In this document: positions 1-8,603 of the stretch, piece after piece
How positions within the stretch are numbered: position 1 is the stretch's first letter
How the letters are laid out: each line of letters opens with the position of its first letter
Assembly (NCBI RefSeq): GCF_022808715.1
Contig: NZ_JAKZKX010000016.1
Coordinates: 22,561-86,560, forward strand
Length of the DNA: 64,000 bases
Source: Fundidesulfovibrio agrisoli
GTDB lineage: Bacteria; Desulfobacterota; Desulfovibrionia; Desulfovibrionales; Desulfovibrionaceae
Reading direction: 5' to 3'
Notes under the pieces: model-generated
Database searches by the model: none
The model's input: the letters and a program-made list of their open reading frames with translations, nothing else
What the model was told of the DNA's origin: nothing
Made by a program: the position numbers and the translations under genes

Positions 1-1260
1 GCCACGCGGGACCGGAAGATGAAGATTTTCCAGCGCAAGGAAGACGTGCGCGGCGCGCAACGCCTGGCCATGGGCAGATACATCCCCCCCCTGGCGCCCT
101 CGGAACCGTTGGCCACAAAGACAGCGGAGAAGATGGCCACGCCGAAGAAACTGCCCTTGCGCGAACTGACGGAACAGGTGCTGTTGCAACACAGCGCCCT
201 GGTGGGGGCGCTGGTCGATGAACGGGGCGTGATCCTGTATCTGCACGGGAGGTCCGGCCTGTACCTTGAGCCCGCTCCAGGCGAAGCCGGCGTCAACAAC
301 ATCCTGAAGATGGCCCGGGAAGGGCTGCGCCGGGAGCTGACCATAGCGCTGCACAAGGCCGCGGTCAGCAAGGAGGAGGTCAGCTTTCCGGGCCTGCGCG
401 TGAAAACCAACGGAGACTACACACCCACCAACCTTGTCGTCCGCCCGGTTACCGCCGGGGCAGGGGTGAAACTGGACGAGCCGCTCTATGCCGTTATCCT
501 TGAGGCCTCCACGCTGGCAGGCCCACGGCATGGCCACGGCGGCCCGCAATCCGGCAACGGCAAAGCGCATGACGGCTGCACCAATCCGGACACCGACGCA
601 CATATCGCATCACTCCGGCAGGAATTGCGGGCAAAGGAAGAATTTCTCCAGACCACCAACGAGGAGCTGGAGACGTCCAACGAGGAGCTCAAATCCTCAA
701 ACGAGGAGATGCAGTCCGTCAACGAAGAGCTGCAGTCTACGAACGAAGAACTTGAGACCTCAAAAGAAGAATTGCAGTCTGTGAATGAAGAGCTGGCCAC
801 GGTCAACGCGGAGTTGCAAACCAAAGTCGCGGACCTGTCCAGGGCCAACAACGACATGAACAACCTGTTGGCCGGGACGGGCATAGCCACCATCTTTGTG
901 GACCATCAGTTGCGCATCCTGCGCTTCACCCCGGCGGCCACCCGGATGATCAACCTGATCCAGAGCGACGTGGGGCGGCCCGTGCGCCACATCGTCTCCA
1001 ATCTGGTGGGCTACGACAGCCTGACGAAGGATGCGCAGGCCGTGCTGGACACCCTGGCCCCCAAGGAAATCGACGTGCAGACGACGGACGGCAGATGGTA
1101 CACGATGCGCATCCTGCCTTACCGCACGCTTGACAACGTGATTGAGGGCGCCGTGGTCACGTTTTTCGACATCAGCGAGATGAAGCACGCCCAGGAGCTG
1201 CTGCGCCAGGCCAACGAGCAGCTCCGGGCGGCGTCCGGCCTCCAGGGAGATCCCAGCTGA
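1..1260 (+). CDS. CheB/CheR-type hybrid sensor, C-terminal PAS part (5' end outside window)
   Basis: The frame is open from base 1, so the Met at 19 is most likely internal and the gene starts upstream of the window. The visible 419 residues begin with the link that follows the CheR methyltransferase in CheB-CheR-PAS hybrids. A long coiled coil follows at about residues 205-285, made of repeated NEELE/NEELQ heptads, a hallmark of this family. A PAS domain (about 290-395) ends the protein, with the typical exit motif VVTFFDISEMK. Such proteins couple chemotaxis-type methyl transfer or methylesterase modules to sensory signalling in the cytoplasm. The next gene is a PAS histidine kinase 173 bases downstream, a common pairing. 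The catalytic CheB and CheR domains cannot be seen, so their integrity is unknown. Confidence 0.85.
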   Translation, partial: ATRDRKMKIFQRKEDVRGAQRLAMGRYIPPLAPSEPLATKTAEKMATPKKLPLRELTEQVLLQHSALVGALVDERGVILYLHGRSGLYLEPAPGEAGVNNILKMAREGLRRELTIALHKAAVSKEEVSFPGLRVKTNGDYTPTNLVVRPVTAGAGVKLDEPLYAVILEASTLAGPRHGHGGPQSGNGKAHDGCTNPDTDAHIASLRQELRAKEEFLQTTNEELETSNEELKSSNEEMQSVNEELQSTNEELETSKEELQSVNEELATVNAELQTKVADLSRANNDMNNLLAGTGIATIFVDHQLRILRFTPAATRMINLIQSDVGRPVRHIVSNLVGYDSLTKDAQAVLDTLAPKEIDVQTTDGRWYTMRILPYRTLDNVIEGAVVTFFDISEMKHAQELLRQANEQLRAASGLQGDPS

Positions 1261-1433
1261 ACCGCCGGGCGGGCACGAGCATGAAGGGCCGGACGGGTCA
1301 ATACTGCCGGCAGGGGACATAGCGGCACGCCGCCGGGTTCCCCAAGACACACAAACGAGGTTTCGCGGATGGAGAGTTGAGATCAGGGCCGCAGTGTGCT
1401 GCGGACATTTGGAACATGCAGTAGCAGGAACCA

Positions 1434-2717
1434 GTGAGCACCATGAAGGACACCTTGCGCAGCAGGGCGGAGAAGCTTGCCGCAACGGACGAGGCCAACG
1501 CCGGACGCGTGCTGACCCCGGAAGAGACAAGCCGGACGCTCCACGAATTGCGGGTCCACCAGATCGAACTGGAGATGCAGAACGAGGAGCTGCGGCGCGC
1601 GCTTGCGGAACTGGAAATCTCGCGGGAGCGCTATTTCGACCTCTATGACATGGCGCCTGTGGGGTATTTGACCCTCAGCGAACAGGGCCTGATTCTCGAA
1701 GCCAACTTCACCCTGGCCGCGATGCTTGGCCAATCCCGGAGTACTCTCACCCGTCAGCCCATCAGCCGGTTCATCCTCAAAGAGGATCAGGACGTCTACT
1801 ACCGCCACCGCAGACGCCTCATCGTGCCGGGCGAGAGCCAGGCTTGCGAACTGCGGATGGTGAGGAGCGACGCCAGCCCGGTCTGGGTGCGCATCGAAGC
1901 CGTCTTGGTCCAGGATGCGGACGGCGCCCTCGTGCAGCGCGCCACGATCAATGACATCACAGAGCGCAAGTGCCATGACGAGCTGCGTGAACAAATCGAA
2001 GGCATCATCCGGCACGATCTGCGCTCTCCGGCCTGCAACGCCATGAATCTGGCCCAGCTTCTCAAATTGTCCCACAATCTTACACCGGAGGAGCATCATC
2101 TGGTCGATTTGTTGTTGTCTGAGGGCAAGCAGATGCTGGACACGCTGAACAGCTCCCTCGACCTTTACAAGATCGAGGTGGGCCAATACCACGGCGAGGC
2201 CATGAGCTTCGACTGCCTGCCGCTGGTCGTATCGGTGTCGGATACTCTGCTCCGCGTCCCCAGGCACCAGGTCATGCGCCTGGTGATCAGATCGAACGGC
2301 TTGCCTCCCGTCGCAGGATCCAGACACCCCTGCCTTGGCCAATACAATCTTCTGCGGGCGGCACTGCACAATTTGATTCAAAATGCGTTGGAGGCTTCGC
2401 CGCAGGACGCGACTGTATTTGTCAACCTGACGTCCGGCCCTGACTGCCGCATCGAAATACGCAACAAGGGCCTGATACCTCTAGACATCCGGGAAAGGTT
2501 TTTCGAGAAGTACGCCACATCCGGCAAAAGGTCCGGCACAGGCCTTGGGGCTTACTCGGCGAAGAAGATGATCGAGGCGCAGGGCGGCAGCATCGAGATG
2601 TTTACCCTGGACGAGAATGAAGAAACCAGCATCACGATCCATTTGCCCCGTGGCGCTGGCGAGCACGAAGAGCACCGGAGAAATCCGCCGCAACCTCCTG
2701 GATGCGTTGAATCGTGA
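1434..2717 (+). CDS. soluble PAS-domain histidine kinase
   Basis: A 427-residue cytoplasmic sensor kinase with no membrane segment. A helical N terminus (1-60) leads into a PAS domain (about 62-178, ending NDITERK). The phosphoacceptor motif IIRHDLRSP follows, with His194. Then comes a HATPase domain with an N box (LIQNALEASP) and a G box (FFEKYATSGKRSGTGLG). No receiver or output domain is attached and no response regulator lies beside it. The GTG start at 1434 is chosen because AGGA lies seven bases upstream; an in-frame ATG follows three codons later. The catalytic region closely resembles that of the membrane kinase at 57296-59488, so the two are paralogues of one lineage-specific kinase group. 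The last four bases overlap the next ORF (GTGA). Confidence 0.9.
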   Translation: MSTMKDTLRSRAEKLAATDEANAGRVLTPEETSRTLHELRVHQIELEMQNEELRRALAELEISRERYFDLYDMAPVGYLTLSEQGLILEANFTLAAMLGQSRSTLTRQPISRFILKEDQDVYYRHRRRLIVPGESQACELRMVRSDASPVWVRIEAVLVQDADGALVQRATINDITERKCHDELREQIEGIIRHDLRSPACNAMNLAQLLKLSHNLTPEEHHLVDLLLSEGKQMLDTLNSSLDLYKIEVGQYHGEAMSFDCLPLVVSVSDTLLRVPRHQVMRLVIRSNGLPPVAGSRHPCLGQYNLLRAALHNLIQNALEASPQDATVFVNLTSGPDCRIEIRNKGLIPLDIRERFFEKYATSGKRSGTGLGAYSAKKMIEAQGGSIEMFTLDENEETSITIHLPRGAGEHEEHRRNPPQPPGCVES

Positions 2718-2971
2718 GCAGAAAGACATCGAAGCCCGAATCCGGGAGGACCACCTTGCTGGAAGCCGGGGCGCAGCCGCTGTTCGATCCGAAGGAGTAC
2801 CCGGAGACGGCCAAGTTGCCGAGAGCGCAGCAGGAGCGGTTCAAGGCCCTGGACGAACTGTTTCTTCGCAAGCACAAGATTCTGCAAAGGCGCGCTTTGT
2901 TGAAGCGTATGGGCGAGGAAACGCCCGGGAATTCATTAAAGAGCGCGAAGCCCTCCTTGCCGAAGGTATAG
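2714..2971 (+). CDS. small conserved-looking protein of unknown function
   Basis: An 85-residue ORF starting at a GTG that overlaps the kinase stop codon (GTGA), suggesting translational coupling. Codon use is strongly G/C in third positions up to about base 2920, as in the neighbouring host genes, which supports real coding. The product is hydrophilic and rich in Lys, Arg and Glu, with a predicted helical stretch (ERFKALDELFLRKHKIL) and no signal peptide or known motif. I do not recognise the family. The last twenty or so codons look less host-like, so the natural 3' end may have been replaced by the integrated element that begins nearby. Confidence 0.5.
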   Translation: MSRKTSKPESGRTTLLEAGAQPLFDPKEYPETAKLPRAQQERFKALDELFLRKHKILQRRALLKRMGEETPGNSLKSAKPSLPKV

Positions 2972-2996
2972 ACCCAGCCGTAGTTGAACGCGTAAA

Positions 2997-3022
2997 CGGC
3001 CCACCCTCAGAAGAGAGTGGGC
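2997..3022. terminator. hairpin downstream of the kinase pair
   Basis: GGCCCACCCTC and GAGAGTGGGCC form an 11-bp stem with one mismatch around an AGAA loop. No T tract follows on either strand, so it is a weak or Rho-assisted terminator at best. It sits at the change from plus-strand host genes to minus-strand genes. Confidence 0.3.
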
Positions 3023-3114
3023 CGCTGGTGCTGGCCGGTGATCCTTTCGTGTTGCCGCCTACTGGCATTGCTTCCCCCCCTCCATATTGAGCTCGGAACC
3101 CTCCACTATTGCCT

Positions 3115-3231
3115 TTAGTCCGTTACACACAGCATCGAGGCCCGAACTGGCTGCATCATGCCGTCGCGGATAATGCGATAGGCCGTGTGAACGCTGGTAC
3201 CTGGCCGGGTGAAGTCAGCAGGCTTGTTCAT
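3115..3231 (-). CDS. very small ORF (38 aa) behind the 3215-3547 gene
   Basis: On the minus strand a strong GGAGG lies seven bases before an ATG at 3231. The ORF runs 38 codons to a TAA and overlaps the end of the upstream gene by 17 bases, in the tightly overlapping style of the prophage genes. The peptide (starting MNKPADFTRPGTSVHTAYRI) is basic, with no motif I recognise. The good ribosome site and the overlap argue for translation; the small size argues for caution. Confidence 0.4.
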   Translation of the reverse strand: MNKPADFTRPGTSVHTAYRIIRDGMMQPVRASMLCVTD

Positions 3232-3547
3232 AGAGTGCCTCCTTCACTGAGAGTTCAGGTGCAGTTCCATGGAACAGGCCTTTTACGAGCCTGTTTGTTT
3301 GGAAGCCTTGGTCAACCAAGACCGCCGCTAAGTTCTTGCCTGTTTCCTCTACCCCTTCGCGGGTTGCGGGGTAAACCTCAAGGATGGCTTCCACGACGTC
3401 TAAAGCCTCCCTCGTTTCATTCAGTCGGCGCAGTAGGGCGTCTCGTTGTGCTGCGCAATCACCCCCAGACCGCTGCACAAGTTTGCCTCGACGGAATTTT
3501 GCTTTCTGCTCACCTGCAACACGAGCCGAACCCTGATTCTCTGCCAT
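3215..3547 (-). CDS. hypothetical protein, likely element-borne
   Basis: A 110-residue hydrophilic protein with a basic N terminus (about 1-40) and a predicted helical middle (RLNETREALDVVEAILEVYP). It has no signal peptide, membrane segment or recognised domain. The ATG at 3547 is preceded by AAAGGGGG at good spacing. Upstream on the minus strand, TTGACT and TATGCC are separated by 17 bases, a plausible promoter facing away from the HTH gene at 3660. This gives a divergent regulator/target pair, the usual layout of phage or island control regions. Function unknown. Confidence 0.6.
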   Translation of the reverse strand: MAENQGSARVAGEQKAKFRRGKLVQRSGGDCAAQRDALLRRLNETREALDVVEAILEVYPATREGVEETGKNLAAVLVDQGFQTNRLVKGLFHGTAPELSVKEALYEQAC

Positions 3548-3582
3548 GATGCCCCCTTTGTGCGGTTGTGGTCGACCCTTTG

Positions 3583-3653
3583 ACCGTTTAGACTTGATGA
3601 ATTAAGGCATACACAGCCGCAGAACGTGAGTCAATATATTAAGTCAATCGGAG
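3583..3653. promoter_or_regulatory. divergent control region with repeated GTCAA half-sites
   Basis: Between the minus gene at 3215-3547 and the HTH gene at 3660. GTCAAT occurs at 3630-3635 and again at 3643-3648, and TTGAC lies further left near 3585. The minus-strand -35 (TTGACT) is built into one of these repeats, so a protein bound there would block that promoter. The HTH protein encoded next door is the obvious candidate binder; this is inference. Confidence 0.35.
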
Positions 3654-3659
3654 GTGGGT

Positions 3660-3857
3660 ATGCTTACAGGGAAGGTCAAAGAGGCGATGGAACTAAGGGG
3701 GGTCACCATTCGCCAACTAGTTGCGCAGACGGGACTTTCGTCGGGAACTCTCCATCGTGCGCGAGGGGAGCAATTCACAAAATGCACCCTGGAAACCCTG
3801 GCGACCATCGCGGGGGCGCTTGGGGTGAAGGTTAAGACGCTGTTCGAGGAAGGGTGA
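3660..3857 (+). CDS. XRE/Cro-type HTH regulator
   Basis: A 65-residue single-domain DNA-binding protein. The helix-turn-helix core is visible as IRQLVAQTGLSSGTLHRA, followed by the conserved second half TLETLATIAGALGVKVKTLF. The ATG at 3660 is chosen because GGAGG ends five bases before it; the GTG at 3654 lies inside that ribosome site. Its size and fold are those of Cro/C1-like phage repressors and of plasmid-type antitoxin regulators. It is the only gene of the control region on the plus strand apart from the next ORF, and it faces the minus-strand gene at 3215-3547 across repeated GTCAA sites. It probably regulates that intergenic region. Confidence 0.8.
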   Translation: MLTGKVKEAMELRGVTIRQLVAQTGLSSGTLHRARGEQFTKCTLETLATIAGALGVKVKTLFEEG

Positions 3858-3951
3858 GAACCTTGGGCTAGGGGCGGGTCAAAAACGGTTCACTTTTGAG
3901 GCGCGCCTAAGTATAGCGCGGTCATTGAACCCGAAGATATTGAGGCTCCCT

Positions 3952-4401
3952 ATGCCCCCAAAGAAGAAACGCCAGCGTGACCCACTTAAGACTAATGTGT
4001 GTTATGCAATCGACGCGGTAGACAACTTGAGCTGGGGTGGGGAAGTGTCGTATTCAATCGCAAATGACTACTCTTCAAGCGCAAGTATTGAAATGAAATC
4101 AACAATTGTCTTTGCAAACACAAAGAAAGTCCCCATCGGCATCGATACAAAGGTTAGAATATTCATAGCTGAAGTAAATAAGAATTCCGAGTGGGTTGGA
4201 TTCATAGAGAGGCGCAAGGGGTATGTTTCGATCGTTGCCTATGTTCCATGGAATGTTGGAAGCCACATTCACATGATTCTTTTGTCAGGTAAGGCAAGGA
4301 GTATATATTTTGACGGAACGGAAATGTTTAATAAGCGCGGATTTATCAGTTCCGTAGGCATGTCACAGAGCATCGAAGACACGTGGGGATCAATCGGCTG
4401 A
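3952..4401 (+). CDS. AT-rich hypothetical protein, probably acquired cargo
   Basis: A protein of 149 residues from the ATG at 3952 (158 if the TTG at 3925 is used). It is clearly richer in A and T than everything around it and uses codons rare elsewhere in the window (ATA, AAT, TTT), a sign of recent transfer. It begins with a basic stretch (PPKKKRQRDP). The remainder looks like a beta-rich soluble domain without signal peptide or membrane segment. I do not recognise a family. It lies at the distal end of the prophage beside the last virion gene and on the opposite strand, the usual place for moron-type cargo such as phage-exclusion or fitness genes. That role is inference from position and composition only. 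Confidence 0.65.
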   Translation: MPPKKKRQRDPLKTNVCYAIDAVDNLSWGGEVSYSIANDYSSSASIEMKSTIVFANTKKVPIGIDTKVRIFIAEVNKNSEWVGFIERRKGYVSIVAYVPWNVGSHIHMILLSGKARSIYFDGTEMFNKRGFISSVGMSQSIEDTWGSIG

Positions 4402-4490
4402 GCGCGCCTCCGGCCTTTTCCGTGCGCCCTACACGCAAGGTACGCTCACGGGCGGGACAGATCATCGGACGCCCCTAGTTGTGCGCAATA

Positions 4491-4519
4491 GCGGCCCATC
4501 CGCACAGAGGACGGGCCGC
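4491..4519. terminator. hairpin at the 3' end of the prophage late genes
   Basis: GCGGCCCATCC and GGACGGGCCGC pair over 11 positions with one mismatch around a GCACAGA loop, 28 bases past the stop of the 760-residue virion protein. There is no clear T tract on the minus strand. Position, rather than sequence, suggests it ends the long minus-strand operon. Confidence 0.4.
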
Positions 4520-4546
4520 CACGGATTTTCACTATCGCTCGCCGCA

Positions 4547-6829
4547 TCACTTCCCGGCGGGCATACCCTCCCCAAACAGCCCTCCCAATACCCCCTTGGG
4601 CAGTGCAAGCATACCTTGATATGCTGTCATGTTGGCCGGGTTCCTGGGTATGAGCGATTGCCAGTTCTGAGGCGGGTTGAACAAAAGGTCCGCCAGGGGG
4701 CCAGCATTCTTGTTGAAGAGATAGTCCCGGTACATATCCGCCCACCTGCTAGGGCTGAACGCCTTGCCCAAGCCCAAGGCTGACAGCACGGCGCTATCCA
4801 CTGGCCCCTGCGTGGCGTTCTGCATGGCCTCCACAGCGGGGCCACCCGCGAATGTCCAGGACTGCCCACCAGTGCCTTGAGATGCCTTATGCAGCGCATC
4901 CAGGAGCCCCGTGAACTCCTGGTGTTGCTCTGGGGTCATAGCTTCACGCCACATACCCCGCGCATTGTCAGACCCTCCAAGAGCCTTTCCAATCTGTCCG
5001 GGGTAGTTGCCCATGCCGCCGTTGGCGCTCTGCTTGAATCCCTGCGAGGTCTGGAGGAGGCGACCAAACACGGTATCATTCCAGGCTTGCGGAGTGAGTG
5101 AAAGCGCCTCGCGGGCATTGGCCGCCATTGCTGGCGTGGTGGTGTTGGGGTTGAGAAGGAGGCCGGGAGCTTTCCAGGCGTTGTCAGGCGTAAGCTGCGC
5201 AACCTTACCTATCAGGCCATCCGTCAGAGCATTCACGGGCTCCGACATTTCCCGGAACCTCTGGTTCGCAGTCGAGAAACCCGGCACGTTCTGATCCATG
5301 AAGCCCATGAGGTCATTCTTTACGCTCATGAGCGCGGCCCGGCCTTGATTCTCCGACGGTTGCAAGCCCTCTATCAAAGCGTCAATGCCTTGCTTCGCCC
5401 CTTGGAGGGCTTCGGGAGTGTTCTTGGGCTGACCGTTGAACATGATCTGCGCCTTGGCCCTCTCCAGCAAACCACGAACGGCTTCAGGCGTGTTCTGGCT
5501 ATTGGTCCTGGCATCAAGCCCCTGGATGATCGGCGACACGTCCAGCGTGGTTGTCGGGGGCGCGATGGACTGCGCACCGGCCTGGATCGGTCCGGGGTTA
5601 GCGGCCAGCGGCAACGTTTTGGGGTCCGCCCACCTGTTGCCATCCCAAACCCATTCGGCAGCGTTCGGGGTAGGGGTTTGCCGCGCTTCGGGCTTGAGAA
5701 ATGCGAGGTCATACAACGGGCCAGCGGTGCGCTCCCTGGCGTTTCTGGCTTCCTGTATGGCCGTCTGCGCCCCGTTGACGGTGTTCTGCCCCAGCATGGA
5801 AACGTCAGACCCGGAGGCATTGCGGCCCGCGAAGTCCTCCAGGGCATTTTTGGCCGCCGCGTTCTGAGCCTCCCCGGCTCGCTTGGCGATTCCTAGCGAC
5901 TGCGGGAGCATCCGCAGCCGGGATTCAGCCGACAAAAGCCCCGGATCGCCTGTTGCCTGCCCAAGACTCAGCGGAATGGGAGATTCCTTGAGGGCTGAAG
6001 CGCCAGCTTGCGCAGCTTCGGGCGTGATTCCCTCCAGGATGCGTTGCGGCATGATGTTGCGTAGCCCATTGGGGAACCTGTTGGCAGCAGCATCAACAAA
6101 GTTTGAAACCGCGTTCATAGCCCCTGGCAGACGGTTTAAGCCGTAGGTTGCTACGCCTGCGCCTGCACCGACCGCCCCGGCCCGTGCCGCGTCCATGAGA
6201 TCAAAGGATTGCTTGGGAGCGCCCACAGTGTCAGGCAGGACGCGCTTTGCGATATAGCTGCGAATCAAGTCATCGAGCGTTGCCGCCCCGCCCTGCGCAA
6301 GGGGGTTGGCTGTCACGGCCAGGGAAGATCCCCCAGTGAAGGGGGCTGTCGCTAATGCCCCTACGTTCAAGGCTGTTGAAACGGGGTTGGCTGCAAACTC
6401 GGCTACGGAGGACTTGCCAAAGTTCGCCGCTGCATCCACCGGGTTTGTGCCGCCCAGCCCGCCAACGCGGACAAGCTCCCCGCCGTCCTTCATGTACACG
6501 CTTCCATCCTTGATGGTGAAATCCGTGGTCGGGCGGTCCAGGGCCTTGGCAGCGATGCCGATACGCTGGGCATCGTCTCCGGCGTAGCGCAGGGCAACTA
6601 GGCTTTTGAAGTCCAAGGGCTGCACGCGAGTAGGCTTCAGGCTCTCAGCGGTCTTGCTGTCAACGGGCGGTCGGTAAAAGTTGGCCTCGCCACCAAGCCG
6701 AGAGGCCATGTCATCGGGAAGGGCAGCTTGCCCGGCATCCAGGGGGGCCGGGGCGTTGACTCCCAAAAATCCTAAGGCGGTTTGCGCTTTCGGCGTGGCG
6801 GTGATGAGGAAATCGAGTGCCTTTGTCAT
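4547..6829 (-). CDS. large phage virion/DNA-ejection-type protein
   Basis: A 760-residue protein, Ala- and Gly-rich, with few cysteines and no signal peptide. Its composition and position (last long gene of the operon, directly behind a protein with a cell-wall-hydrolase-like segment) resemble the internal or ejection proteins of podovirus-like phages. Residues about 130-220 hold several hydrophobic Ala/Gly stretches (for example FAANPVSTALNVGALATAPF) that could insert in a membrane during DNA entry. The rest looks helical. I cannot name a domain with certainty, so the functional label is inference from context. The start ATG lies one base after the stop of the preceding gene (TAA-C-ATG), indicating coupled translation. 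Confidence 0.65.
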   Translation of the reverse strand: MTKALDFLITATPKAQTALGFLGVNAPAPLDAGQAALPDDMASRLGGEANFYRPPVDSKTAESLKPTRVQPLDFKSLVALRYAGDDAQRIGIAAKALDRPTTDFTIKDGSVYMKDGGELVRVGGLGGTNPVDAAANFGKSSVAEFAANPVSTALNVGALATAPFTGGSSLAVTANPLAQGGAATLDDLIRSYIAKRVLPDTVGAPKQSFDLMDAARAGAVGAGAGVATYGLNRLPGAMNAVSNFVDAAANRFPNGLRNIMPQRILEGITPEAAQAGASALKESPIPLSLGQATGDPGLLSAESRLRMLPQSLGIAKRAGEAQNAAAKNALEDFAGRNASGSDVSMLGQNTVNGAQTAIQEARNARERTAGPLYDLAFLKPEARQTPTPNAAEWVWDGNRWADPKTLPLAANPGPIQAGAQSIAPPTTTLDVSPIIQGLDARTNSQNTPEAVRGLLERAKAQIMFNGQPKNTPEALQGAKQGIDALIEGLQPSENQGRAALMSVKNDLMGFMDQNVPGFSTANQRFREMSEPVNALTDGLIGKVAQLTPDNAWKAPGLLLNPNTTTPAMAANAREALSLTPQAWNDTVFGRLLQTSQGFKQSANGGMGNYPGQIGKALGGSDNARGMWREAMTPEQHQEFTGLLDALHKASQGTGGQSWTFAGGPAVEAMQNATQGPVDSAVLSALGLGKAFSPSRWADMYRDYLFNKNAGPLADLLFNPPQNWQSLIPRNPANMTAYQGMLALPKGVLGGLFGEGMPAGK

Positions 6830-6830
6830 G

Positions 6831-8603
6831 TTATTCCATCCCGAATTGGTTGCGCAGGATGCTCGCGGCCTGATCCTGCGACAGTTGACCAGACTGGAAG
6901 GCCGCCTTCACGTCGTCAGGGGTCTTGAAGGAAGGTGATGCTGGGGCTGGTCCCGCACCGATGTCAGACGGGGTTGCCTGCTTCCTGCCTGGGCGTTCGT
7001 CCTCCAGTCGCTTCGCCTGCGCCTGATTCCAGCCAGCCAGACGGCCTTCATAGTCGGCGTAGTCCTTGAGGCCGGTGAAGTGCTGCTGTTTTTGAAGCGC
7101 CAGCCCTGATTCGGTGCGGGCTATCTCCATGAGGCGGCGGTTGACCTCTGGCAGGTTCTGGGGGCTGATGTTCATGCTCTCGATCGACCGGCGGTCGGCA
7201 TCCGAGAAGTTGGTGTGGAAGGCCGTGGTGTTCTGCACGATAGGCAAGAGCATACGGGCAGAGAGCGCCTGTAACGTGTTGATGTCGTTAGCGGACTCAA
7301 TGAGTCCTCCGAGTTGTCCGCCGAGCCCGAGCGCCTGCGCCAGGCCACCCACCGTCTTCTTAATGTTGGATAGCGAACCCGAGGCGTCCAGCAGCGGTTC
7401 GGCATGGTTCAAGATCGTCAATGTCTTGAGCGCCCCGTCTGCATCCTTGGCGATCTGCACACGTGCGTCATTGAAAATCTTGGCTTGCTCCTTGGCGGAA
7501 GCTTCCTGTTCAGGGGGCATGTTTACGTTGACGCTTTGGGTCGAGTTGGCCTGGTTGTATTCTTTCACAAGCGCAGATTCAGTTCGGTTGCCGGGGTCGA
7601 AGTCGCGCCCAAACTTGATCTTGAACCACTGCGCCCCGTCGAGCTTCTCCGGGATGTCGCGCTTGGTGATATCCTGAATGAGCTTAGCGGAGTTCAGGGC
7701 GTCTATGGCGGGCTTATAGCCCATCCCGGCCAGCGTACTGATCTGATCGCGCCTATTAGGGTCCGTGAACCACGCCGGGAGATGCGCAGATGGCTGGTAT
7801 GGCTGCTGGGGCCTTGGTGCCCCGGTCGCGTCCGTAGCTGTCCCGGTGTTGTTGGCAGCGTATTGCGCTCCCTGGGCTGATTGCATGGGCTGCGCGGGGA
7901 ACCAACCCATAGGGACTTCCCCGAGGCCGGTAGCCTTCGCCAGCACGGAAGGATTGACCCCCCCGGCGCTGCCTTCCTGCTGCATCATGGCCCGCGTCAC
8001 GCCAAAGCGCGTCATGGGGTCATTCCAGTCAAGTGGCTGGTGAACGTCCAGCCCGGTCATCTGCGCTACATTGGCCGAATATGCTTCCGGGTTGTTGTTG
8101 CCGTCTCCAGCAGGGGCGTAACGGCTAACTATCTTCCAGATGGTGTTGTGCCCGCCCTGGTTGTATCTGCCCAAGAGGTCCACCATCGCTTGCGTTCCAG
8201 CCTCCATGCTGGGGAAAGCCTGGAAAGCATTTTGCCCAGGAACCCTGATATTTCCAGGGTTGTTGTTTCGCTGCCAGATGGGCGCGCTTCCGCCCGTGCT
8301 GGGAGATGTCCAACTCAGGGGAGCGCTCTGCTGGGTGGAGAAGGGCGGCGAAGGCTGCGAATACACTGGGCTGTTTTCACCTGTGATGATGGACATGAAG
8401 TAGCGGTTCTTCTTGAGTTCTTCCGCCAGCTTTTGCGTCTCCATATCCTTGAGCGCGGAGGTAATCTCCATGCCCTTGTCTTCGCGGTCAGCAGCACGAC
8501 GCATAAGACCAAGCTTTTCGTTTTGGAACTGGCGATCCAGGCCCCTGTCCAGGCCCTGCGAGAATCCCATGAGGCCCATGCCGATATCGTTTAGGATGCT
8601 CAT
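6831..8603 (-). CDS. phage virion protein with peptidoglycan-hydrolase-like segment
   Basis: A 590-residue protein. After a helical N terminus (1-75) and a Pro/Ser linker comes a segment at about 110-215 that starts RNNNPGNIRVPG and continues with AFPSMEAGTQAMVDLLGRY and a region ending NVAQMTGLD. This pattern is found in virion-associated lysins and structural proteins of several phages, where it helps cut the cell wall at infection. The C-terminal half is helical and Gln-rich. ATG 8603 is preferred to the GTG at 8609: GGAGG lies seven bases upstream of the ATG, and the previous stop overlaps it (TAATG). It is followed one base later by the 760-residue protein, suggesting both are injected or internal virion proteins. 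Confidence 0.7.
   Translation of the reverse strand: MSILNDIGMGLMGFSQGLDRGLDRQFQNEKLGLMRRAADREDKGMEITSALKDMETQKLAEELKKNRYFMSIITGENSPVYSQPSPPFSTQQSAPLSWTSPSTGGSAPIWQRNNNPGNIRVPGQNAFQAFPSMEAGTQAMVDLLGRYNQGGHNTIWKIVSRYAPAGDGNNNPEAYSANVAQMTGLDVHQPLDWNDPMTRFGVTRAMMQQEGSAGGVNPSVLAKATGLGEVPMGWFPAQPMQSAQGAQYAANNTGTATDATGAPRPQQPYQPSAHLPAWFTDPNRRDQISTLAGMGYKPAIDALNSAKLIQDITKRDIPEKLDGAQWFKIKFGRDFDPGNRTESALVKEYNQANSTQSVNVNMPPEQEASAKEQAKIFNDARVQIAKDADGALKTLTILNHAEPLLDASGSLSNIKKTVGGLAQALGLGGQLGGLIESANDINTLQALSARMLLPIVQNTTAFHTNFSDADRRSIESMNISPQNLPEVNRRLMEIARTESGLALQKQQHFTGLKDYADYEGRLAGWNQAQAKRLEDERPGRKQATPSDIGAGPAPASPSFKTPDDVKAAFQSGQLSQDQAASILRNQFGME

Noticed and set aside
486..893. Minus-strand ORF rich in Ser and Val opposite the CheB/CheR-PAS coiled coil
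   Set aside because: It is the antisense image of the repeated NEELE coding region and has no ribosome site.
2997..3012. GGCCCACC near 3000 as a possible left attachment core matching the tRNA-Lys end
   Set aside because: Only eight bases match and the neighbouring T-arm sequence is absent; too short to be evidence.
2617..3090. Plus-strand frame of 157 codons and minus-strand frame 2841-3068 over the same bases
   Set aside because: Both compete with the GTGA-coupled ORF at 2714. The plus frame starts inside the kinase gene, and the minus frame, despite a purine-rich upstream stretch, has Ser/Pro-rich low-complexity coding. A frameshifted gene cannot be fully excluded.
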